Below are positions 12,101 through 24,737 of a stretch of DNA of 64,000 nucleotides, one piece after another. How positions within the stretch are numbered: position 1 is the first letter of the stretch; every line of letters starts with the position of its first letter. The position numbers and the translations under genes are program-made. Location of the stretch: the NCBI RefSeq assembly GCF_020520425.1, contig NC_079492.1, forward strand, positions 144,677,861 through 144,741,860, given 5' to 3'. Below the pieces are notes generated by a model. That model had not been told where the DNA came from. It saw only the letters and a list, made by a program, of their open reading frames with translations, and did no database searches. The DNA is from Spinacia oleracea (taxonomy: Eukaryota; Streptophyta; Magnoliopsida; Caryophyllales; Amaranthaceae).

Positions 12101-13688
12101 AAATAGCTCCAGGGGCAACTCAATTGCTAATGGAACTGGTAGATGCTGCAACCAAACGTGCCTGTATGTGTCCCTCCTCTGCAAATTATTTACTCACTGC
12201 ATTTATTTGATTGATTTGTTAATTTCTTTGGCAAACCATTGGAATGAATGTGGATGGATCATGAATAGTGTTAGTGTGTAATGCACTCCTATTTTCCTTC
12301 ACCTATCCATTGATAATGAACACTTGAGCCCCTGTATGTGTCATGTGAAATTCTGAGTTACCAAGTTTTTAGTTATTAAAAGACAAGGGTGTCCAGAAGT
12401 GGTCTATAAATTTGGGGCAGAAAAGGACATCAAGAAAATAATAACCGTTCATTTACTTCGTACTTTATAGTATAATTTATTTATACTTCGTATGTCATTT
12501 ATCTCAGTCCAAATTACTCTAGGAGACTAGGAAAATCCTTTTATGATTTGAAGTTTTGAACATGTAATTATGCTTTTTATATCAGGGTGTGTACTCTCTC
12601 ATATGCGCTCTAAGTTCCTCAAGCTCTGACAAATTTTCAGAAATAATTGCATTTCCGTTTTTATTGGCCCGGTGTAACTAAAATAGGTCATATAGAATCA
12701 TAGTAGCCCAACCCATTTAAAGAAACAGGTCTATTGATAGGACACCCTGACTTTGCTAGTTGCTGTTCGAACAATCTTCAGAATCTCCATAAAATTATGC
12801 CACTTTTTCCTTGTTTACGAACACCACAATTGACAATGCTGAGAGATTCTCTACCGAGTCTACCCGAAATCAACCTCGAAATGTTTGGACAGTTTCAATT
12901 GCTATAGTTTCTGATAAAGCCTCAATTGCCATCCTTATTAATAGTAGTTTATAACTAGCTGGCTTGTGTTCTCTTTTTCTTTCTAATCTGTTACTGCATG
13001 ATTTATACATGCTATGTTGTAGTTAAACTATACGCACTTTACCTTTCAGGTTTTCATCATTTCTGATTCAATTATTAAACTTGTATCAATTTAGTGAAAC
13101 GCAAATTGGAAGAGTTTGTAATGCGATCAAACAAGGGGGAACAATGTCAGAATGCCAAGAATAGCACACACAATATGGAATCATCCTCGGGTCGTGAACA
13201 TGTTGAAGAGTGTTTAGACCGTGCAAATCAACATACACAATCAGATCACGTACCAATTCCATTTGAGTCTATTCCCATCAACAACACAAGTCTTGATACA
13301 TCAATGGGAACTGTCAAAGAGCCCCTAACGGTAACTATATTCTCTAAGGATGCTCACCTACAATCCCAGGAATATTAAGGTGGCGCAAACCAGCTCACAT
13401 CATCAAATACTCTACATCCAAATGGAAGTTCAAGCAGCTTTGTTGTCAAGGCCACTTATAAGGAAGATACAGTAAGGTTTTATTTCTCTTTAACTACTAA
13501 TATTGACCAACTATTAAGGAAGTGGGCAAAAAGTTCAAACTAGAGGTCAACAAGTTCAAGATGAAGTATCAAGATGAGGATAAAGAATGGATGATATCGA
13601 CCTACACCTTACCTTCTTGGATTATGCTTTTCATCTTGCTATATCTTCTGGAATTCATTTTCTTAGATTGTCTATTATTGATTTATGA
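9118..13688 (+). pseudogene. LRR - RWP-RK - PB1 gene, copy 2 (broken)
   Basis: The layout matches copy 3: LRR exon 9118-9909, linker exon 11876-12163, RWP-RK/PB1 exon 13095-13688. The ATG at 9118 starts MKSTRLSS. Breaks relative to copy 3: a net 10-bp loss near 9350 shifts the LRR frame; the small second exon is destroyed (only GTCAAAGT remains near 10167); a stop follows QSQEY at about 13376; a 1-bp shift near 13520 breaks PB1. The RWP-RK core reads LKRKLEEF but KWPS has become MRSN. Several independent breaks mean no full product. The LRR segment 9380-9909 is still cleanly open and closely matches copy 3, so decay is recent. Confidence 0.85.
10436..11066. mobile_element. Partial PIF/Harbinger-like insertion in copy 2 intron (shared with copy 3)
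   Basis: The segment matches the element at 15313-16352 in the equivalent intron of copy 3, including the interior near GGTGGAGAAGAATTT and the right end ACCAAACACC. The left terminus is missing or rearranged. Sharing by both copies means the insertion predates the copy 2/3 duplication. Confidence 0.6.
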
Positions 13689-13944
13689 TCTCGGCGTGTT
13701 TAACTGGATAGATGGACTACTTATTGTCTAATTTGAACTTATTCTTTCTCACCTGGTCTCATTAGGTCTGAAATAAGTAATAAGGTTTTGAAATAAAGTG
13801 AACTAAACAGACAGGTCAGTAAGAGTAAATAACGATGTTTTTCCATTTGGATTAGGGTTCATCATTTTCAATTGTATATAAAAATAAAAATAAAAAGAAC
13901 CTCATTCTGACACTCTCTGTCCAATTAATCTACTTCAGTTCTTG

Positions 13945-16900
13945 TTGAAGTCGCCGCCGTGGTCTTCAGGCAAAACATCAGAAGGAACTGTTCAGCCTAA
14001 AACTGACTGGACTGATTGGTCATATGTGAGAAACGAAGAGATTCCAGTATCAAAAATCCTGAGTTGCGGTTACCTCTACTTGAGGCAGCCTCTAGGTCCA
14101 TGGATCGAAACCAACTCTCCTTCTCAACGGAAGTTAGTGCGAAAATTGGAATTATATTTGCGGCATAGTTCTATTGAAAGGATAGAAAACTCAATATGGA
14201 AGCTTGTAGAACTCACTCACCTTTACATATATTACGGTGATGACCTCAAATGCCTTCCTCGCTCTCTCACAAGGCTCCATAAATTGGAATTCCTGGAAAT
14301 TGATTCTTGTATTTCTCTCAACGAATTACCGCCTAATTTGGGCGAATTGAAGAGCCTTAAGCATCTCTCCCTCGCTCGTTGCTCGGCTATTGAGTACCTA
14401 CCTTCTAGCATTACCGAGCTACCCAAGTTGATGGTTTTAAATCTGGAAGATTGTAGGAGTTTATTGGAATTGCCAGAAAATTTAGGTGACCTGGTCCAAC
14501 TCTTGCATCTACATATTAGTAATTGTTGCGAAATCAAGTCTCTTCCTTGTAGCACAACCAAGCTTTGCAATCTGGAAACCTTAGTCCTCCCTTCGGGTTT
14601 CGGAGTCGAAACACTATATCCGTTTAAAATGAACAAATGTGTTATCATTACTGTTGAGGGCTCCAGCATTTCTTATAGAATCTGGGATGAACTTAGAAAG
14701 GAGATTGCACCGAAAATGATCAACGGAACTTTGGATTTACCTTATCATCAAGGTACTGTTTGTTTCTTCTGATCAACTACATTCCATCTTTCAAATACAC
14801 TATGGCATTGTTTATTCCTGGTGTGTGTTCTCCGTTCTCCCATGACTTACTTTAACTTCTCCGAAATTTTCTGGATATTTTTGTCTGAAATAAGTCAAAA
14901 TAAGTTGGAAGAAAACATAGCCATAGTTGGCTTAGTAGTGCATTAACTTTTGTATGTTAAGCTAAAAAGTGAATTGATTTGCACATAATCACTAACAAGT
15001 TCTCTGGGTTGACAGTCAAAGTTGACAAAACGAGTGAACTTCGAAAGGAGCTTGAGCGGAAGGTAGTCGGTGAAGCAGCTTCAATAGAAGAACCTAGACG
15101 GGGGATCGTCAACCAGCAGACATCGCCTTTGAACCTACCTGATACTGGAGGTATCTGCTCTTTTACCACACATTTCAAAGTCCTGTTTTATCTTTGAATA
15201 ATTGGTTCCTTTTGCTTAAGTGCCTTTCAGAAAACTCTGGCCTTGTCCTGTCTTTGTAAATTATTCTTTTATCAGCTTTTTCATTGATTTTTTTATGTGG
15301 TCAAACTAATAAGGGGGTGTTTGGTACAAAAAACTGGAATTGAATGTTTTGATAACCCATACCATAAAGTATGGAATTAGAACCCCATGCATATCTTAAT
15401 GTGTTTGGTTTAATCTTAAAAAGGGTTGTGTGTCTCTTTTTTACTGTTGTTTCACTTTAGAATGGAATTAAAATCTGATCATGTATTTATAAGAGAATTA
15501 AATTCAACACTTCGTATATAATTTTAGTTACCCCATCCAACCAACCATTATGTTGCTAAACAAATACTTAGTATATTCAATGGTAGTATTAAATAAAAAG
15601 ATATCTATCTGTGTATATTCCTAAAACTCAAGGAAAATAAATGACATCACGCCACGTGTCACTTCCTATCTTTAACAATGACCTGGAGCAACATCACATA
15701 TAACATGTGTTATCTCTTATGAAAAGGCTTTCAAACCAAAGTTATAAAAACATGTCTGCAGTCTTACCCTTATTTTCATAAAGAGGTTGTTTCCAGGAAT
15801 CAAACTCATAACCTAGCGGATAGCAAGCAGACACTTGAACAATACCCACACACACAAAAAAGAGCAATCAAAATTCAATTCAATGTGATTCCTCCCCCCC
15901 AATATTGCTTAGCTTTTGGTAGAAATAAAGATGAACCTATTCGTGCAGAAACATAAAAATGGTGGAGAAGAATTTCAGAATAGCTATTTAGATTATTCTA
16001 GAGCCGCGAAAAAACTCAAATCACGCAAGAAATTGTAACTGAAGAAAGCTTAAAGCAGAATCTTGAAACCCAACAAATGTTTGTAGGACTTGTATCTTGC
16101 TGGAAAAAAGTCCGTCGATGCCGAAGGATAGAAGCTGGTGGCGTTAATTTCAGCCTCTCTCCTCTTTCTTTCTCTTGTTGAGCAGTTAGGGTTTGATACT
16201 TTGGGATTACAGAGTTAGAATCTTTGGGGGCAAGCTAAGATTGAGTTTCTTGGGAAGGGTGTAGTTTGATACACACGGGTATGATACTCCACCTTAAGAA
16301 AGGTCAATATTGGTCCATGGCTACATTCCAAACTACCCAACAAAACACCCCCTACAAATAGCGTTGGTCAATCAGTCAATGGCTCCTTTTTAAATGTGTT
16401 ATCAGCTTATCACCAACTTAATTTTATTACTTCATCCCTTTTAGAATGATGGAAACCATTCGACTGTTCATACACTAAAATTGACCACATTTTTTAAAAC
16501 AACAATAATTTTCTTATAATCTTAATAACAGATGATTAAACATATTAGTGGTCAAAATTGTGTGTCGGAAAATGTAAGAATTGTTGCAAAGAGAGAGAAT
16601 CTGACGTCTGGAACTTATTATGTATTTTTTTGATTAGCTTTTGGTTGTTTAGCCCGGAAGTTGAATCGTTGCGCATAAACACTGTCAAGCGCTAGTACAA
16701 ACTGATTTTTCCAAACGTCTTTGTAATTTCATCATGTGCTTTCTTTGAACAGTCATTTTAAATAACTTAACATTGACAAAAACTTATTGTCAAACAAACT
16801 TATGTGTTTCCATGTAACAACAGGGTCCTTTGGATACACTGGCATCGGCAAATGTCTGCTAAATTGTAGTTCTTTCTTGCAAACAGATTCTCATGACAAT

Positions 16901-18815
16901 GACAATTCAGAAAATCAGCATACTTCAGGATATGAACCTGTGTTGCCATCTTCTGCTGGCGGCATAACCACAAAATTAGATTGTTTCATACGTGAGACAG
17001 AGATTGTTGATGAGAACACCCAGCATCCTACACAAAATGGACATATAGAAAATGAACAGAATCAGAAGACTCCTCATAGTGATGATGAAAAAAACAGCAG
17101 ACAAACAGAAGAAATAGCTCCAGAGGCTATTCAATCTCTAATGAAACTGGTAGATACTGCAACCGAGCTTGCCGGTATGTTTCCCTCCTCTGCAAATGAT
17201 TTACTCACTGCATTTATTTGATTGATTTGTTAAGTTCTTTGGCAAACCATGGAATTAATGTGAATGAATAGTGTTAGACTGTTAGTGTGTAATGCAGTCC
17301 TGTTTTCCTTCACCTAGCCATTTGAATACTTGAACCCTTGTATGTATTATGTGAAATTCTGTTTCCAAGGTTTATAATTAATAAAAGACAAGGGTTTGCA
17401 GAACTGGTGCATAAATTTGGGGGAGAAAAAGACATCAACAACAGAATAACTGTTTAATCTACGAAGTATTCTATTGTATTTATATTTCGTACTTCGTTTT
17501 TTTTTTATCTCAGTCCAAGTGACTCTAGGAAACTCTTTTATGATTTGAACATGTGACTATGTGTTTTGCAACGGGATGCACTCTCAGTTCATAGTAGCCC
17601 AACCCATTTCAAAAACAGGTCTAATGATCAATGAGGGCACACCCTGTATTTGCTGCTGTTCCAACAATCTTTCTATCTCCAAAATTTACAATATTGAGAA
17701 ATTCTCCATTGACTTTTGCTGCATGTTTAACCAGATTCAATTGCAAGAGTTTCCGATAAAGAATTCATTGCCATCCACATTTACAAAAGTTTAAAAAAAT
17801 AATACTTCCTCTGTTCCTGAATACTTGCACCAGTTTGACTTTTGCACTTTTATACATTAACTTTGACCAAATTTTCTTACTAATATATAAAGTTCAAAAG
17901 TTATTGTGCAATATGTTGTTAAATTAGTCTTAATGCACCTTTTTTAAAAAAGTTTTATCTAATATGTAATTGCATATAATTACGGTCAAACTAGTGCATT
18001 GGCCAGTGTGTCAAGATGTTGCAACTTGCAAGTATTCAGGAATCAGGACACAGGGAGTAATAAATAACTAACTGATGGCTTATGGTGTCTTTTTCTTTGT
18101 TCTTTTTTATCTGTTATTGCATGTTATATACATGATGAGTTGTAGTTCTATTATACGCACTTTATCTTTCAATTTTTCATCTTTTCTAATTTAATTATCA
18201 AATCTGATATCAATTTAGCTACAAGGACTTCCAACGAAACGCAAATTGGAAGAGTTTGGAATGAAATGGCCATCGAACAGCAAGGGTGGAAGGTGGCGTA
18301 AAACCAAGAAGAGGACACGCAATATGGAATCACCGTCAAGAAGGTATTTAGACAGTTCAAATCAGCATACACAACCGGATCAAGTAAATCATGTACCAAC
18401 ACCATTTCAATCAGATCCTAATGCAACAACAACCGAAATTGTCAAAGAACCCCCATTGGCAACTCTATGTTATACGGATTCTCATCAACATTCCCGTGAA
18501 CAGTTGCATGTCGCAAATCAGGTCACGTTGGTGACTACTGTGCAACCAAATGGAAGTTCAAGCAGCTTTGTTGTCAAGGCCACTTATAAGGAAGATTCAA
18601 TAAGGTTTAATTTCTCTTTAAGTTCTAATATTGACCAAATATACGAGGAAGTGCGCAAAAAGTTCAAACTAAAGGTGAACAAATTCAAGATTAAGTATCA
18701 AGATGAGGATAAAGAGTGGATGTTATTGACTGGCGCCTTTGACTTGGATTATGCTTTGAATCTTGCTAAATCATCTGGAATCAGTTTTATTAGATTGTCT
18801 ATTGTTGATTTATGA
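13945..18815 (+). CDS. LRR - RWP-RK - PB1 gene, copy 3 (no ATG; otherwise largely open)
   Basis: Exons: 13945-14752 (LRR), 15016-15150 (linker), 16887-17174 (linker, diverged first RWP-RK half, TATELAG), and a last exon ending at TGA 18813-18815. All junctions are phase 1, as in copy 1. The codon aligned with the copy 2 ATG is TTG (13945). No in-frame ATG lies between it and an upstream stop, so either the start has been lost or an unseen 5' exon supplies it. The last exon has one extra base after the expected acceptor (18218). Using an AG seven bases on (exon from 18226) restores the frame and gives GLPTKRKLEEFGMKWPS in place of VSRST. PB1 is complete (VVKATYKEDSIRF, YQDEDKEWM). It could be functional or a recent pseudogene. 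Confidence 0.6.
15313..16352. mobile_element. PIF/Harbinger-like element in a copy 3 intron
   Basis: Ends GGGGGTGTTTGGTAC and CCAACAAAACACCCCC are inverted. Flanks are TAA (15310-15312) and TAC (16353-16355), one mismatch from a 3-bp duplication. The 1,040-bp interior has no recognisable transposase. A partial copy lies at the same intron position in copy 2. Confidence 0.6.
17805..18057. mobile_element. Stowaway-type MITE in the last intron of copy 3
   Basis: Ends CTTCCTCTGTTCCTGAATAC and the imperfect complement GTATTCAGGAATCAGGACACAGGGAG are flanked by TA on both sides. The interior is AT-rich and non-coding. Copy 2 lacks it at the matching intron position, so it inserted after the copies separated. 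Confidence 0.75.
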
Positions 18816-18859
18816 CGGTCGACGTGTCTAGTGAATAACTGAATTATTTATTGTACAAT

Positions 18860-19998
18860 AGCATATACTAGCAGATGATTGCAAATTTGCATTTCCTGCA
18901 ACAAAAATTCCAGGTTGATGGATCTGTCATTGAATACATTAACAGAACAATGACCGAATTATGCAGTTTTGGACTTCAAATGCATTATCAAATGGTGAAG
19001 TTCATCTGCAGCTTTGTTTGCTATGAAATTGTGCTAATTGCGGTCTCTCAGCTAAATAGAAATGTTGGATGTGTTTTGGCAACTAATTGCTTGTAATTAA
19101 CAGTGGAAACATTTTTCTCTTGTTAATATGAAATGTGTACACCAATGTTAACATAGCAGCAAAACAGGCAAGAATGCTGGTCCCAAATCCGGTTCTGGGT
19201 GGAAATTACAAGATCGTTTTATTAACTTTTTTATCATCCCCAAATTTTCCTTTTTTTCGCACAAGCCTAAATTAGTTTATACCTAATTCAATGGCAGAAA
19301 TTGCTTACAGGGTTGAAAAACTGGTGAACTATTGTATGAAATATTATGTTTGCAATAAAAGGTAGGCTTTATATCGAAATTCTTATTAGTGCAAACACTC
19401 CAAAATTAGCAAGTCTGTATGATCTAATCAAAACAATCGAGCTGTAAATGCAGCGAAGAGCAAGATCAATGAATTCAATAGTAATGAAGTTACGAAAGAT
19501 TACCACATTATGTAGAGGGTCTCGGAATCTGACCTGGGAAATCCCCATTCCCAAAATCAACCAGAAACAAATCTCTAATTCAACGAATAAGATAGCATCG
19601 CCAACATTTACCCAGATCATGTAATTCGTCTATCATCACCAATTTCCTGGTAATTTCACTACGCAGTTACTAAACTTGGCAAGCATTTTTCCTGTATAAT
19701 GGGGCAACGAAATCTGGGCAGGGAAAATCCTTTCCCCAAAATACAAAAAAATCAACTAAAAATAAAACACCATTTCAACAATTGAAATAGCACCACTAAT
19801 ATTTACCCAGAAAATTCAATCATTATCAAATGTAACTTTGAAATCAACCAAATCAATTGGAACTGCAAATTGTAAAGAGATAGCATGAATAAACCCCATA
19901 TATTTCACATTCGATTCAAATTCGCAATTACATCAAACAATAATTAAAAGCATATTCAAACTACAATTAGATCTAAACAGAAACCCTAAAAACAAACC
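18860..19998. other. Interval between copy 3 and histone H4-1
   Basis: This contains the 3' flanks of the two convergent genes. The right part must hold the H4-1 3' UTR (minus strand). No further gene, RNA gene or clear transposon end is seen. Confidence 0.5.
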
Positions 19999-20319
<321 letters not shown>

Positions 20320-20400
20320 CTAGAAGTTTAGAAATTTCTGAATTAAGATTCTGGGATTTTGGTTTTGATTGTGATGGGAAATGAAATGGAGGGAAAGTGG

Positions 20401-20526
20401 GTTTATAAGGGGGAGGTAAAGGGAGTGTTCGAAAATATTTAAGTTTTGGTTTTGGAGGGGTTTATGGCGCGTCAGTTTTACTCGTTGGATGTGATTTAAT
20501 CGTACGGTGTATAAGGTCGATCCGTG
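20401..20526 (-). promoter_or_regulatory. H4-1 promoter: TATA-like box, histone nonamer, octamer-like site
   Basis: On the minus strand: TTATAAAC at 20401-20408, CATCCAACG at 20483-20491, and CACGGATC at 20519-20526. CATCCAACG equals the plant histone nonamer. CACGGATC is one base from the plant histone octamer CGCGGATC. Both are known S-phase or meristem elements of plant histone promoters. Confidence 0.75.
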
Positions 20527-20698
20527 TAGTTTTGAAAGTGCACATCAGAACCGTCGATTATTTGTACTAACGGTGGAGATAGCGTATGAGTGGCTTTTCG
20601 GATTTTGCCTTGAGCAGCCAATAATTTGGGAAACATGTCCATTTGTTCTTTTTCTCTTTGTTGACGGGGCAAATATTTTTTGTTATACTTGTATATAG

Positions 20699-21037
20699 CG
20701 AAATTTATCAAATACAGTACAACTCAATTAAAGTTACAACCTTAAATTTTTAAATTCGTAAATTACAACCTTAAACTTACCTCTCCACTTTACATTACAA
20801 CACTGTGACATTTTCCAGCGAAATCAATCGAAATATGACGTGATTAATCTTATTAAAACACATTACATAATTTCCTAAAATATAACTAATATTGTAACAA
20901 TTTTTGCCGGAAAATGACTCAGGATTGTAATTGAGAGTGATGTATAAGTTTTTAAGGTTGTAATTTATAAATGAGGAAGTTTGAGTTTGTAATTGGCAAA
21001 GAGACAACTTTATAGAGTTGTATTTGGCAAATTTTCC
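20699..21037. mobile_element. MITE-like inverted-repeat element
   Basis: The left end GAAATTTATCAAATAC..ACAACTC and the right end GAGTTGTATTTGGCAAATTTTC are inverted, with further internal complementarity (TTACAACCTTAAA / TTTAAGGTTGTAA). No convincing target duplication is seen. The ends resemble those of the MULE at 1821-3298 (GGAAAATTTGG), so it may be MULE-derived. Confidence 0.5.
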
Positions 21038-21844
21038 TTTTATTTACTACTTCGTGCAGTGCTACAACACTTTGTATGTATTTCCTCCGTTTCATTAGCT
21101 TGCGTTTACTTCGTACTAAATATGACCATCAATATCTTTAATTATTAACCCAATATTGATAATTAGAAAATTGTACATAATTTGAGAATTGATCTTGATA
21201 AAATTTGAGTTAAATAAATTTAATTACAATAGTTTGAAACTTAAATACTTACATATAATATGAGATAATTATTTGTTCATAATTTATTTTTATATTTTAT
21301 GTATGTAAGGGTGATTCAATACAAAAATTGGTTAAATATGTTAGTAAACTAAATTAAAATAAAAAATAGAGTAATCGTTTCCTATGTGTAAATTGCAATT
21401 ACTCTTTTTATAGCTATACGTAAATGTAAATGAATTGGCCTGCTAAAAAAACGTAATTGTAAATTAACCTAAATGAAAGTATAAATGAAGAAAATGTAAG
21501 TATAGATTAGTTTCAAAAAAAAATTATTAAAATTTTAATACAGGGTATTAGTAAACATAACTATGTTTTGAAATTCTTAAATACCATAAGTTGTGTCATT
21601 TGATTAGTGATTAAACTTCTAACTCATAAACATAAGGTCATGGGTTAAAGCATTCGCTTGCATTTCTTCATGTTTTTGTAAGAAAATATTATACTCCGTA
21701 TGTCAATGTTACCTTGACTTGGTGCCATGTCACTTGTTAATAAATGAATAATGTGATTCTTCTATTAAGAAACAAATAAAATAAAATAAACAATCTTTAT
21801 AAATATTGTATTAGGCAAATTTAAACGATTTTTTTTTGCTGCTA

Positions 21845-22812
21845 CTTGTTATGTAGATGCAAAAATGCCAAGTTTCCCATCCCAAATTACTTCACCATCA
21901 CTTGTAATATGTGGTCTTGCTACACCGGAGCTGAACATTACTTTAGCCATTAATGTTTTACTTTGTGTTGCTCTATATGGGTCATCCTCCCAATTGGAAA
22001 AGGGTAGAATCTTTGAGTCTTATCACTCATGTAAAACCACTTTTCATCGATATGCACCATGTTATACATTGCACTAAACTTAGAAGTTCATTAACCATTC
22101 CCGGAATGATACTATCCATGATGTATTGCACTCTTCTCACTTTGTGGTGATGCTTAAGTGATGATTTGATGTTGTTAGTGTGTGCTCTAAGTATTCCAGC
22201 CTTAAGTAACCTATAAACTGTGGAATGACCCAAGTGTAATGCATCAGCTAACCCTCTAATTGTAGTCCTTTTTTCAATTGGTATTGCACCAATAACAGTT
22301 GGGTCAAAGTCTAACTTCTTCCTCCCTCGCTGCCTTTTTTTACTTGTTACGTCAATTACTCTCTTTTTTCCCAATTTGACTTCGTGCATTAGCCCAAATC
22401 CTACCAATAGTGGATCTATCTACTTTGAATTTAGTTGCTAAATTTTTTATTGCATATTTTGAGACTGTTTTCCCTCCTACTCGGAGCCTTTTCCCTTGTT
22501 GTCCTAAGATAAGGGTTTGAACTATTTCCTGTCGATCTAAGTATGTTAGTTCAAAGGGTTTTTTTCCCATTTTTTTGTTAACATGACACCCACTACTTCA
22601 TCGAATTCTATAACTACTGTAACTGGATTTGCGTTAATTTCTACATAATTTTCTAATTCAGTTTCATCATCACTTTCAGATTCAGAATAAAATGTCACCT
22701 CAATAAACTCAAAGCCTTCCTCAAAGCCTTGACTTTGTTCCAGGTTGTAAAGCTCTTCAAGCTCTTCAAAATCCATCCCCTGCTTTGTTAGTGTGTGCTG
22801 TGAAAACAACAA
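21845..22812 (-). pseudogene. Mariner-like (plant MLE) transposase, truncated
   Basis: Read on the minus strand, three neighbouring frames give in order an acidic N-terminus, a helix-turn-helix segment (LTYLDRQEIVQTLI, FKVDRSTIGRIW), a second one (RKKLDFDP, TIRGLADALHLGHSTVYRLL), the first catalytic block HIDEKWFYMS and MAKVMFSSGVARPHI. These match plant mariner transposases, which mobilise Stowaway MITEs. The frame is broken by shifts near 22540 and 22400 and within 21970-22080. Homology stops at about 21845, before the remaining DDE/D catalytic residues, so it is inactive. The right terminus may be the CGGAACGGAGGAAGTA sequence ending near 23346. Confidence 0.85.
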
Positions 22813-23346
22813 AACTGAAGCCTACAAGTGACGCGTGCCCGTGAGTGACGTGATTGTGCAAAATTCTCAAGCTCCTAGTGTGGTAGTAATTAGAAAACTT
22901 CACTTAATGCTGTAATTTTTGAGAGAATACCAGAAAACATTATTCTGGTAACTCAATTCTTTTATAGTGAAGGTGGTAGGGTTTGTAAATCAGCCACCAA
23001 AAGGACAATTTTCATAGAATATTTTTGGTGGGAATTTTGAAAATTTCCAGATCTTAATTTTGGGGGCTTTTGAATTTCAGAACAGAATTGTATGCCTTGT
23101 ATTTTGGTGGGAAACTTTCAGCGACATTATTGGTGGGAAATCATCCACTTGTACACACTTTCTAATGTCTCAGTAAAAGCATACCCACTTTTCTGGAATA
23201 GTAAAATCAGACTCATCCACTTGCACACACTTTCTAATTTTAACAACTAATTATATGAGCATTGAAGTAATTTTACCATTCATTTTCCACTCCAAAAAAT
23301 CTGGCCAAAAAGGAGATGGTGCAATAAATCCGGAACGGAGGAAGTA
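22813..23346. other. 5' region and probable right terminus of the mariner-like element
   Basis: It lies upstream of the minus-strand transposase and has no ORF of note. It ends in AAATCCGGAACGGAGGAAGTA, whose complement (TACTTCCTCCGTTCC) is a typical Stowaway/mariner terminus. A matching left terminus was not identified; TTTCCTCCGTTTC near 21085 is a weak candidate. Confidence 0.5.
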
Positions 23347-23786
23347 TCTAATTTTGTGAGAAATACCTTTTTACAATTTTTTTTTTTTTTTTGCAAATTT
23401 GGACTTAAAATATATTTTTGCGACAACAACCTTAGTTTATTTATAGGCATTGGCCGGACCTGTTTTTGGCATTGATTGTAACGTGTCGGTCACGTGTTCC
23501 TTTTTCTCTTGTAAAATTATCCAAAATAACCTTTTTGTATGTATGAATTTACGAGAAATAACATTTTATAATTTATTTTTACAATTTTAGACCTTAACAA
23601 AAAATCATTTGCGAAAAACAATATTTGTAACATTTGTTGTATTAGCATCATTTCAAGATTCACATGAAAGTAAAAAAGAAAGATATTACTTAATTTATTG
23701 TTTTGTTCTAATTGATTCTCTTGACCCGTTGTTTTATCTGGACCTTCCTCTTGTTCATTTGTCCTTTTCTTTTTAGCTAGTCCTAC

Positions 23787-24023
23787 CAATGGCGGGGCCA
23801 AAAATTTAAGGTTGGGGGGCGAGAAATTTAGGTGAACTGAAAAAAAAACCAAGGAAAAAATGAACATGATGTGTCAATGCTAAGATTCAATCTTGGGTTA
23901 ATAGTATCAAACATTGTACACTCAATCATTGGGGCAAGACAAGTTTAGTAGTTTATATTGGCATTTAATACTATGTATATATTGTTTGGGGGGGGGGGGG
24001 GGCACCCCCTATCTCCGCCTCTA
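23787..24023. mobile_element. 237-bp hAT-like MITE
   Basis: Ends CAATGGCGGGGCC and the complement of TAGAGGCGGAG are flanked by 8-bp repeats AGTCCTAC (23779-23786) and AGTCCTGC (24024-24031), one mismatch apart. A run of about 17 G lies near the right end (23986-24002). GGCGGAGCC-type ends with 8-bp duplications are characteristic of plant hAT MITEs. Confidence 0.7.
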
Positions 24024-24031
24024 AGTCCTGC

Positions 24032-24730
24032 CAACCATTTTCTTATACGTATGAGTAAGTAGTTATCGGTAAGGTGCAACTTCTCACGATTTATGATCTG
24101 ACATGATTCCACTGAACCACATACTCCCCCCTCTCCCCCACACCCAAATTTTTTTTACAAAGATGTCATCCTGTGATGATCAATTGGGTCTTTATATTTT
24201 CCCCTCTCCTACAAAGTCGACCAAAAAAAATAAAAAAAAACGATTCAAATTTTGAATTCAAAATAGTTCTGGAATTTCAAATGAAATTTTAAAGTGAGTG
24301 GAATATGGGTCCCAAACTTTCAGCTAATGAGAAGTCATTGTATGTTGGGACCACATATACCCCTTATATGTATGGATTTTTCGCCGTAGGAAGTTAGGAA
24401 CAATGTTCCATCATTTCAAATCCAAATTGTACCTACAAAACGGAGCCTAAATCTTCTTGACTTATTGCGTATGCACCGGAGTACTCCATAAAAGTACAGC
24501 AGAAAATTTGAAGCTTTCCTTCTGACCTCTCTATTAACCAAAATGCAGTAATCCGATACCATTACTACTCAAACCTCACCTAGTCCTGCAGATGTATTTG
24601 TTTATACTTGTATTGTTGTCCTCTATGTTCCCACATAATCTATTGGAAGTTCTTTCCTTCAACAAAACCTGAAATTTTATGCAAGGCAAATTTTACGCTT
24701 TACCTTTCAGCTGATTATATCTCTATGTTA
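24032..24730. other. Interval upstream of the RWP-RK/PB1 remnant before H4-2
   Basis: No gene is seen. The right part (from about 24540) is homologous to sequence preceding the remnant at 34.25 kb, marking the left part of an amplified unit. Confidence 0.4.
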
Positions 24731-24737
24731 CTTTCAG

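Noticed and set aside
23986-24002. G17 run as a G-quadruplex or regulatory element
   Set aside because: Sits inside a hAT-type MITE end; simple homopolymer slippage explains it.
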